A DNA stretch of 64,000 nt from Vogesella sp. XCS3. GTDB lineage: Bacteria > Pseudomonadota > Gammaproteobacteria > Burkholderiales > Chromobacteriaceae. The DNA lies in assembly GCF_020616155.1 (NCBI RefSeq), contig NZ_CP085530.1, positions 1 through 64,000 on the forward strand, read 5' to 3'. Shown here in pieces: positions 57,864 to 64,000 of the stretch. The notes under the pieces are model-generated. The model was not told the DNA's origin, searched no databases, and saw nothing but the letters and a program-made list of their open reading frames with translations. Both the position numbers and the translations under genes were made by a program. Within the stretch, counting starts at the first letter, position 1. The number at the start of each line of letters is the position of its first letter.

Positions 57864-58295
57864 TTACAAGCTCTGGAAGCGCACGCGGTAGCTGTGGTCG
57901 CTGTACTTCAGGTCCAGCAGCCAGTCGCCGCTGCCGCTGATGCAGACCGGCAGCGTCACCTTGGCCTGCCATTGTGACTGGCCATCGATAAAACGATAGC
58001 GGTTAAAGCCCATATCCATCTTTTCCATGGAAAACTCGGCTGCCGGTGCAGTGCTGCCTTGTTTGCTCAGGCTGATCAGGAATGGCTGGCTGTGGCGCGG
58101 TGTGCGGTCAAAGCGCAGCACGCTGCCATCCGGCAGGGTGCAGCCCTGCTGCAGGTTGCTGCAGCTCACGTCCTGGCGTTGCAATTCGCTGCCTTTATTT
58201 TGCAGATACCAGTAGATCAACCCGGCTTTGAGCACGGCAAAGCAGATAAGGGCAATGCCGACAAACAGCCATTGCTGGCGGCTGAGTTTTTTCAT
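57864..58295 (-). CDS. Membrane-anchored protein of unknown function
   Basis: A 143-residue protein with an N-terminal membrane anchor (WLFVGIALICFAVLKAGLIYWYL) and an extracytoplasmic part with three cysteines (SCSNLQQGC and PVCISGSG). It reads like the small periplasmic proteins often next to copper or cytochrome genes, but I cannot name a family. Its start overlaps the Nudix-ThiE gene stop (ATGA), so it ends the leftward operon. Confidence 0.7.
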   Translation of the reverse strand: MKKLSRQQWLFVGIALICFAVLKAGLIYWYLQNKGSELQRQDVSCSNLQQGCTLPDGSVLRFDRTPRHSQPFLISLSKQGSTAPAAEFSMEKMDMGFNRYRFIDGQSQWQAKVTLPVCISGSGDWLLDLKYSDHSYRVRFQSL

Positions 58296-59233
58296 TGCCA
58301 GGCCCCCCGCATTTGCGCCACACCGTGCGCACCCGCTTGTCTGGCCTCGTCAAGGTTGGCCGCACGCAGCCCGCCAAGCGCGAACACCGGCAGCGGTGCC
58401 GCCGGGGCCAGGCAGCTAGCCAGCCCGTCCCAGCCCAGCGCTGCCTGATCGGGGTGGCTGGCGGTGGGCTGCACGTGGCCCAGCAGCGCGTAGTCCAGCC
58501 CCAGCGCGGCAGCACGTTCCAGCTCGGCGCGGCTGTGGCAGGATGCGCCCACCCAGGCAAAGTGCGGGCGAGTTTCGCTGGCTGCCAGGCGCTGGCTGTT
58601 CAGCTGCACACCGTCTACCGGCCAGCCTTTCAGCCATGCAGGGTCAGCGTTGACGATGAGCTTGCCACCACGCGGGTGGATGATTTCGCTGATCTCGCCT
58701 ACCAGTGCGGCCAACTGTTCGCGGTTTTTTTGCGGTTCGCGCACGATGACCCACGGCGCGTCCTGGCGCTGGGCTAGCTTGTCCAGCAGCGCGTCGCGCC
58801 CGGTTTCCGCAATGCAGGTGAGGTTCAGTACGTCCGGCAGCTGCAGCGAGCGCAGGATAGGGTCGTTGGCCGGTAGCATGGGTTTTACCGACAGGTGGCC
58901 GGGTTGCTGCCAGGCAAAGGCCTGGCCTTCGTGCGGTTGGGGCTCGCCCTGCCACGCCCAGATACGATAAAACAGAAGCTCGACCGAGGCGTGCTCGTAA
59001 TGGTGTACGCGGCGCAGCCACGGCGTAGCGTGGGTGACGGTAATGCCCATTTCTTCCTGGAACTCGCGAACCAGCGCGTCGAATGGCGCTTCGCCGGCTT
59101 CTACCTTGCCGCCGGGGAATTCCCAGTAGCCGGGGTAGGGTTTGCCGGCCGGGCGGCTGCCCAGCATGAACTGGCCATCCGGGCGCATCAGCGCGCCGGC
59201 GACCACGGGAATAGTGTGTTTGTGTTCTGTCAT
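58292..59233 (-). CDS. Nudix hydrolase fused to a thiamine-phosphate-synthase-like domain
   Basis: From ATG 59233 the 313-residue protein has an N-terminal MutT domain (Nudix box GGKVEAGEAPFDALVREFQE then EMGI, about residues 40-65) and a C-terminal ThiE/TenI-like barrel (about 135-313, with WVGASCHSRAELERAAALG and DYALLGHVQPTASHP, FALGGLRAANLDEAR). This fusion is common in betaproteobacteria and is thought to clean up oxidised nucleotides; the ThiE part may not make thiamine phosphate. It overlaps the downstream gene by 4 bp. Confidence 0.9.
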   Translation of the reverse strand: MTEHKHTIPVVAGALMRPDGQFMLGSRPAGKPYPGYWEFPGGKVEAGEAPFDALVREFQEEMGITVTHATPWLRRVHHYEHASVELLFYRIWAWQGEPQPHEGQAFAWQQPGHLSVKPMLPANDPILRSLQLPDVLNLTCIAETGRDALLDKLAQRQDAPWVIVREPQKNREQLAALVGEISEIIHPRGGKLIVNADPAWLKGWPVDGVQLNSQRLAASETRPHFAWVGASCHSRAELERAAALGLDYALLGHVQPTASHPDQAALGWDGLASCLAPAAPLPVFALGGLRAANLDEARQAGAHGVAQMRGAWQ

Positions 59234-59271
59234 GGTGCCCAGAGTTGGCCGCCAGGCGGCCGGTGTCGGGT

Positions 59272-60150
59272 TTAGCGGCCCAGCTCGGCTATGCGTTCGG
59301 CAGGCTCGCGCCCGGCCCAGTCGCAGGCAAACTGCCAGGCCACGCGGCCGGAACGGCTGCCGCGCAGCTGGCTCCATTGCAGCGCGGCGCGTTCGGCCTC
59401 TGCGTCTAGCGGCAGGCTGAAATGGGCCAGCCAGCCGCGTACTGCCGCCAGGTAGGCGTGCTGGTCAAACGGGTAGAACGATAGCCACAGGCCAAAACGG
59501 TCGGATAGCGATACTTTTTCTTCGGTGGTTTCGCCGGGGTGAATCTCGCCATCTTTCACCCAGCCCTCGCGGTTTTCGCTGGCGCGCTCGGGCATCAGGT
59601 GGCGGCGATTGGAGGTGGCGTACACCAGCAGGTTGGCCGCGCGCTGCGCCAGGCCACCATCCAGCGCTGACTTCAGCGCCTTGTAGCTGTCTTCGCCTTC
59701 CTCAAACGACAGGTCGTCGCAAAACAGGATGAAGTGCTCCGGCCGCGTGGCCACCAGCGCCACGATCTGGCCCAGGTCGGGCAGGTGGCTTTTGTCCACT
59801 TCGATCACGCGCAGGCCGCGCTGTGCGTACTCGGCCAGCAGCGCCTTGATCAGCGACGACTTGCCGGTGCCGCGGGCGCCGGTAAGCAATACGTTATTGG
59901 CAGGGCGGCCAGCCAGAAACTGCTCGGTGTTGCGCACGATCAGGTTTTTTTGACGCTCGATATCGGTCAAGTCGGCCAGGCGCACGGTATGCGGTGCGTG
60001 GATGGCTTCCAGCCAGCCGCTGAGGCCGGCACGGCACCAGCGGAAGGCCGGGGCAGACCAGTCCGGCTCGGGAATGGCCGGCGGTAGCAGGGGTTCCAGG
60101 CGGGCCATGAGGGCTTCGGCGCGGGTAAGAAAGGCTTCCAGTTTGTCCAT
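59272..60150 (-). CDS. AAA-type ATPase, DUF815
   Basis: The 292-residue protein has a Walker A GARGTGKSSLIKALLAEY, Walker B ILFCDDLSFEEGEDSYK and a sensor ATSNRRHLMPERASENREG, all typical of the DUF815 family of P-loop ATPases. GGAGC lies before the ATG. Cellular role is not known. Confidence 0.9.
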   Translation of the reverse strand: MDKLEAFLTRAEALMARLEPLLPPAIPEPDWSAPAFRWCRAGLSGWLEAIHAPHTVRLADLTDIERQKNLIVRNTEQFLAGRPANNVLLTGARGTGKSSLIKALLAEYAQRGLRVIEVDKSHLPDLGQIVALVATRPEHFILFCDDLSFEEGEDSYKALKSALDGGLAQRAANLLVYATSNRRHLMPERASENREGWVKDGEIHPGETTEEKVSLSDRFGLWLSFYPFDQHAYLAAVRGWLAHFSLPLDAEAERAALQWSQLRGSRSGRVAWQFACDWAGREPAERIAELGR

Positions 60151-60162
60151 TGCAGCTCCGGT

Positions 60163-60681
60163 TCAGGCGACGAGCGGTTTTTCCAGCATTTCCAGATCCA
60201 GCGCGGCGTCCAGCGGCAGGCCGACGCCCGCGCCCAGCGGGTAGGGCTGGCGTTCGCCGGTGGGCTGATAGCCGCGACGCAGGTAGTAGGCGCGCAGCTC
60301 GGGGCGGCCGGCCAGTACGCTCATGCGTGCCCGCAGCAGCCGGTAGTGGCTGGCCAGCGTGGCTTCGGCGTGCGCCAGCATGGCTTTGCCGATACCGCCA
60401 GCCTGGCAGGCCGGGTCGACAGCGAGCATGCCGATATAGCCGTAGCTGTCGGCTGGTTCGATATGCACGCAGGCTACCAGCTGCCCCGCTTGCCAGCCCA
60501 GCAGCACTTGTCCGGGCGCGGCCAGCACGGCGGCCAGTTGCGCCTCGCTTGTGCGTGCACCGCGAATCAGCGCCGACTCGTGCGTCCAGCCGGCCTGGCC
60601 CTCGCCGGGGCGGTAGGCCAGGTTGACCAGCTGGCTGAGCGCGGGCAGGTCGGCGGCGGTAGCCGTGGTGAGCTGTAGCAT
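60163..60681 (-). CDS. GNAT family N-acetyltransferase
   Basis: A 172-residue protein with IGMLAVDPACQAGGIGKAML, an acetyl-CoA loop (Q-A-G-G-I-G), and RPELRAYYLRRGYQPTGERQ. It starts 3 bp after the HAD gene stop, so is cotranscribed. Substrate unknown. Confidence 0.85.
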   Translation of the reverse strand: MLQLTTATAADLPALSQLVNLAYRPGEGQAGWTHESALIRGARTSEAQLAAVLAAPGQVLLGWQAGQLVACVHIEPADSYGYIGMLAVDPACQAGGIGKAMLAHAEATLASHYRLLRARMSVLAGRPELRAYYLRRGYQPTGERQPYPLGAGVGLPLDAALDLEMLEKPLVA

Positions 60682-60684
60682 GGC

Positions 60685-61353
60685 CTAGTCGCGCAGCGTG
60701 ATGGCGGGCCAGCCGTGCTCGCGTGCGTGCGCCAGCAGGGTATCGTCGGCGTCGACGGCAACAGGGTGGGTCACGATGGACATCAGCGGCAGGTCGTTGC
60801 GCGAGTCGCTATAGAAATAGCTCTTGTCGTAGCTTTGCAGCGTCTCGCCACGTGCGGCCAACCAGTCGTTCAGGCGGGTGATCTTGCCGGCCTGGAAGCT
60901 GGGTACGCCGGTGGGCTTGCCGGTGTAGTTGCCGGCTGCGTCCTCTTCCAGCTCTACCGCAATCAGGTGCGCCACGCCCAGCTCGCGGGCGATGGGGGCA
61001 GTGATGAAGCGGTTGGTGGCGGTGATGATCATCACCACGTCGCCGGCTACCTGGTGGGCGGCCACCAGATCGCGTGCTTTTTGCGGAATGATGGGCAGGA
61101 TGTGTTCCTGCATGTACTGCGCGTGCAGGGTGTCCAGTTCGCTGCGGCTGAAACGGGTCAGCGGCGCCAGCTGGAAGTCCAGAAACTCGTAGATGTCCAG
61201 CGTACCGGCTTTGTACTGCTCGTAAAAGTAGTCGTTCTGGCGGGCGTGGTGGTCCGGGTCCAGAATGCCGCGTTTGATCAGGAACTTGGGCCACTCGGTG
61301 TCGGAATCACCGGCAATCAGGGTGTTGTCGAGGTCAAACAGGGCAAGATTCAT
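60685..61353 (-). CDS. HAD-IB family phosphatase (SerB-like)
   Basis: The 222-residue protein has the HAD nucleophile motif LALFDLDNTLIAGDSD near the N-terminus, motif II IITATNRFI and motif III SYFYSDSRNDLPLM. Such proteins are close to phosphoserine phosphatase and the CicA group; the substrate is not certain. It lies directly downstream of hda (1 bp gap), as in other Neisseriales. Confidence 0.9.
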   Translation of the reverse strand: MNLALFDLDNTLIAGDSDTEWPKFLIKRGILDPDHHARQNDYFYEQYKAGTLDIYEFLDFQLAPLTRFSRSELDTLHAQYMQEHILPIIPQKARDLVAAHQVAGDVVMIITATNRFITAPIARELGVAHLIAVELEEDAAGNYTGKPTGVPSFQAGKITRLNDWLAARGETLQSYDKSYFYSDSRNDLPLMSIVTHPVAVDADDTLLAHAREHGWPAITLRD

Positions 61354-61354
61354 G

Positions 61355-62032
61355 TCAGGTTCCGGGGTTGGCGGTTTGCAATACGTTTTTCACCAGCGGC
61401 ACGGTGATGGGCCGGCGCATGGCCAGCGAGTAGCGGTCCAGCGTGTCCAGCATGGTAATCAGGCTGGACAGGTCGCGCCGCCAGTGGGTGAGCAGGTAGC
61501 GGAAGACATCGTCGCCAATGGCTAGCTGGCGGCTGGCGGCGTGGTGGCGCAGGGCAGCCAGCTTATCGTTGTCCGACAGGGCTTTTACCTCGAACACCAG
61601 GCCCCAGCCCAGGCGGGTGCGCAGGTCGTCGCGCACCGGGGCTTGCATAGGCGGCTGGCGGCCGGCCATCAGCAGGCGGCCTTCGCCGCTTTCTTTCAGC
61701 GAGTTGTAGATGGAGAACAGCATGATCTGGTCGTCCGGTGGCAGGTCGTCCACGTGGTCGACGGCGATGAAGCTGGCCTCGCGCGCAAAGTCGGGCAGCT
61801 GTTCGTGCTGGGCGTCCAGGTAGATGGAGGCGCGGCCCATGCGCTCGGCGTGGGCGATCCACGCCTGCAGCAAGTGGGTTTTGCCGCACCCAGGCTCGCC
61901 CCACAGGTACACGAAGCGCTCGCCTTCTTCGTGGGTAAGCGCTGCGATGATTTCGCGGTTGCGCTGCGCCAGAAAATTATCGAAGGCGGGGAGCGGGGTG
62001 GGGCTGAGGTCTAGAACAAGCTGATCCAACAT
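61355..62032 (-). CDS. hda: DnaA regulatory inactivator Hda
   Basis: Hda, bound to the beta clamp, stimulates ATP hydrolysis on DnaA after initiation. The 225-residue start MLDQLVLDLSPTPLPAFDNF contains the clamp-binding motif QLVLDL at the N-terminus. Walker A is WGEPGCGKTHLLQAW, and the Walker B-like IAVDHVDDL follows. The ATG at 62032 is preferred over a TTG four codons upstream. It is just downstream of the AI-2E family gene. Confidence 0.93.
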   Translation of the reverse strand: MLDQLVLDLSPTPLPAFDNFLAQRNREIIAALTHEEGERFVYLWGEPGCGKTHLLQAWIAHAERMGRASIYLDAQHEQLPDFAREASFIAVDHVDDLPPDDQIMLFSIYNSLKESGEGRLLMAGRQPPMQAPVRDDLRTRLGWGLVFEVKALSDNDKLAALRHHAASRQLAIGDDVFRYLLTHWRRDLSSLITMLDTLDRYSLAMRRPITVPLVKNVLQTANPGT

Positions 62033-62050
62033 GGGGGCGGTCAAAAAGAG

Positions 62051-63127
62051 TCAGGGGTCGATTTTACGCTGATAAAAGCCACTATTGAAATAATGTCTGA
62101 CCAGATGGCGCATCAGAATCACGCTAATGGCAGAAAGCGGCAGGGCCAGCAGGATGCCGACAAAGCCCATCAGCTCGCCAAACGCCATCAGGGCAAAGAT
62201 CACGGTCATGGGCGACAGGCCGATGCGCTCGCCCACCAGGTAGGGGGTCACCAGAAAGCTTTCCAGCATTTGCCCGACCATGAACACACCCCACACCATC
62301 AGGATGCCGCTGGCACTGTCGTACTGCAGCACGGCAGCCAGGGTCGCCAGCAGCAAGCCCAGGAAGGCGCCCAGATAAGGGATGAACACCAGCAGGCCGG
62401 CAATAATGCCGATGGCCAGGCCGGAATCCAGCCCCACCAGCCACAGGCCGCCGCCATAAATGGCCGCCATGATCAGCATCACCGAGAGTTGGCCGCGCAG
62501 GAATTGCCCCAGCATGCTGTCGACTTCGCGCGCGATGCGGCCAACTTCGGCTTCCCAGCGCCGCGGTATCAGGCTGGCGATGCGCGCCACCATATCGTCC
62601 CAGCCGTGCAGGAAGTAATACAAAAGGATGGGGAGCAGGCTGAGGTTGGCCAGGCTCGATAGCAGCAGGGCGCCGCCATGGGTGAGCTGCGGCGCGACGC
62701 GGGTAATGGTCTGGCGCACATTGCCGGCGTTCTGGCTCAGCACATTGCGCCAGCTGTCGCTGTCTATGCTCAGGCTGGTGCCCAGCCAGGCGTTGATACG
62801 TGGCAGAGCCTGGTGTTGCACAAAATCCACCAGTACCGGCAGCCGGGCTGCCAGCGCCTGCGCTTGCGATACCAGCATGGGCACCACGATCAGGATCAGC
62901 CCGAGTATGGCAATAAAGCCGCCCGCCATGACCAGCAGCAGCGAACTGGTGCGCGACAGGCCTTTCTCTTGCAGCCGGTCTACGGCCGGGTCCAGGATAT
63001 AGGCCAGAATCGCCGCGGTGACAAAAGGCGCCAGTACGCCAGAGAGCCTGCCAGCCAGCCATAGCAAGGCTGCCAGCGCGATAGCGATAATCAACCACGG
63101 AAGATAAACAGAGCGGGAGCGTTCCAT
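62051..63127 (-). CDS. AI-2E family transporter / PerM-type permease
   Basis: The 358-residue membrane protein has about eight helices, the family motif [20 protein letters not shown] and [20 protein letters not shown] near the C-terminus. The family includes PerM and TqsA; substrates are mostly unproven. ATG at 63127; the open frame continues 12 codons upstream without support. It starts the leftward cluster and is divergent from purM. Confidence 0.9.
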   Translation of the reverse strand: MERSRSVYLPWLIIAIALAALLWLAGRLSGVLAPFVTAAILAYILDPAVDRLQEKGLSRTSSLLLVMAGGFIAILGLILIVVPMLVSQAQALAARLPVLVDFVQHQALPRINAWLGTSLSIDSDSWRNVLSQNAGNVRQTITRVAPQLTHGGALLLSSLANLSLLPILLYYFLHGWDDMVARIASLIPRRWEAEVGRIAREVDSMLGQFLRGQLSVMLIMAAIYGGGLWLVGLDSGLAIGIIAGLLVFIPYLGAFLGLLLATLAAVLQYDSASGILMVWGVFMVGQMLESFLVTPYLVGERIGLSPMTVIFALMAFGELMGFVGILLALPLSAISVILMRHLVRHYFNSGFYQRKIDP

Positions 63128-63219
63128 TGTCTTTTCAGTTAAAATACAGCCGCTTTGGGCCAAGAGCCCAGGGCGCTCAAAGCAGCAAAACGATCACGTT
63201 AGCAGAAAGCGAGTTTACC

Positions 63220-64000
63220 TTGAACACCACGTCCCTCAGTTACCGTGATGCCGGCGTCGATATCGATGCAGGCGACGCGCTCGTCGAAAACATCAAGCCG
63301 TTTGCCAAGCGCACCATGCGTCCGGAAGTCCTCGGTGGCCTCGGCGGTTTCGGCGCACTGGTGGAAATTTCCAAAAAATACCAAGAGCCGGTACTGGTTT
63401 CCGGTACTGACGGCGTCGGTACCAAGTTGAAGCTCGCCTTTGACTGGAACAAGCATGATACCGTCGGCATCGACCTGGTGGCCATGAGTGTCAACGACAT
63501 TCTGGTGCAAGGCGCCGAACCTCTGTTCTTCCTGGATTACTTTGCCTGCGGCAAGCTGGATGTGCCGCAAGCAACCGATGTAATCAAGGGCATCGCCGAA
63601 GGCTGCGAGCAAGCAGGCTGCGCACTGATCGGTGGTGAAACCGCCGAGATGCCGGGCATGTACCCGGTGGGCGAATACGACCTGGCCGGCTTTGCCGTTG
63701 GCGTGGTTGAAAAGAGCAAGGTTATCACCGGCCGCGACATCAAGCCGGGCGATGTGGTACTGGGCCTGAAATCCAACGGTGTGCACTCCAACGGTTACAG
63801 CCTGGTGCGCAAGATCATCGAGCGCGCCCAGCCAGACCTGGACGCTGCCTTTGACGGCGATAAAACCCTGCGTGAGGCCGTTATTGCCCCGACCCGCATC
63901 TACGTGAAGCCCCTTCTGGCGCTGATGGAGAAGCTGACGGTAAAAGGCATGGCGCACATCACCGGTGGCGGCATTACCGAGAACACCCCGCGTGTACTGC
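63220..64000 (+). CDS. purM: Phosphoribosylformylglycinamidine cyclo-ligase (partial, 3' end outside window)
   Basis: PurM closes the imidazole ring in purine synthesis. The frame starts at a TTG (63220), reads [20 protein letters not shown], and continues with [39 protein letters not shown] and [14 protein letters not shown], all canonical PurM. No ATG fits the conserved N-terminus. The promoter gap to the divergent permease gene is 92 bp and includes TTAAAAT (63139-63145), a possible -10. Confidence 0.96.
   Translation, partial: MNTTSLSYRDAGVDIDAGDALVENIKPFAKRTMRPEVLGGLGGFGALVEISKKYQEPVLVSGTDGVGTKLKLAFDWNKHDTVGIDLVAMSVNDILVQGAEPLFFLDYFACGKLDVPQATDVIKGIAEGCEQAGCALIGGETAEMPGMYPVGEYDLAGFAVGVVEKSKVITGRDIKPGDVVLGLKSNGVHSNGYSLVRKIIERAQPDLDAAFDGDKTLREAVIAPTRIYVKPLLALMEKLTVKGMAHITGGGITENTPRVL

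Noticed and set aside
57616..57891. 91-codon plus-strand frame in the 57.5-57.9 kb gap
   Set aside because: Translation is Arg/Gly-rich, without a ribosome site or family resemblance, and overlaps the 3' end of a supported minus-strand gene.

Overview
The window is a dense, GC-rich (roughly 60%) bacterial chromosome segment with nearly all DNA coding. Gene content and order point to a betaproteobacterium of the Neisseriales, most like the Chromobacteriaceae. The evidence is the plsX-fabH-fabD-fabG-acpP-fabF cluster, the rpsA-ihfB-lapA-lapB-pyrF-rfaE1 string with a stand-alone heptose kinase, the rpsF-priB-rpsR-rplI operon, the Neisseria-like PurM N-terminus, a betaproteobacterial Nudix/ThiE fusion and several chemoreceptors. 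No rRNA, tRNA, CRISPR array or prophage was recognised. Genus-level naming is inference.

Layout: 0-7.5 kb holds type II fatty-acid synthesis followed by a p-aminobenzoate pair (pabB, pabC) around a GNAT gene. 7.6-13.5 kb holds a chemoreceptor, tyrA, yaiI, a PRA-PH-like gene and aroA. 13.6-21.9 kb is a housekeeping run: cmk, rpsA, ihfB, lapAB, pyrF, rfaE1, DUF924, rfaD, Nudix. 21.9-28 kb holds nrdR, two tandem GNAT paralogues, ribD, an Ldh2-type oxidoreductase, a two-repeat protein of unknown function and an M32 carboxypeptidase. 28-38.4 kb is accessory and sensory: PAS-GGDEF, a compact PAS-PAS chemoreceptor, a cold-shock/Excalibur membrane protein, a MocR/LysE/racemase amino-acid module, a solute-binding protein, sulfide:quinone reductase and a second chemoreceptor. 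38.7-46.4 kb holds mfd, a large PAS-GGDEF-EAL gene broken by a 47-bp tandem duplication, and rlmB. 46.5-48.6 kb is a copper operon (multicopper oxidase, CsoR, CopZ) with a visible CsoR-type operator. 48.8-50.2 kb is the rpsF operon. 50.6-51.65 kb is an intact IS5-family (IS903-like) element with 20-bp inverted repeats and a 9-bp target duplication. 51.7-57.4 kb holds a lipoprotein, a double-GNAT protein, a Dld-II-type dehydrogenase and a cysteine hydrolase. 57.9-63.1 kb is a leftward cluster (AI-2E permease, hda, HAD phosphatase, GNAT, DUF815 ATPase, Nudix-ThiE, membrane protein) divergent from purM, which runs off the end.

The most striking signal belongs to no single gene. The 9-mer TTGGCCGCA (extended consensus aGGTTGGCCGCA) occurs about 45 times in exact form, on both strands, in several reading frames and between genes, where a rough composition estimate predicts about one. 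Twice it forms perfect inverted pairs between genes, one with a T-run like a terminator. It is absent from the IS element and from the ribosomal protein genes. This is how the Neisseria DNA uptake sequence behaves, but the sequence is different, so I propose it as a candidate DNA-uptake-type motif of this lineage.
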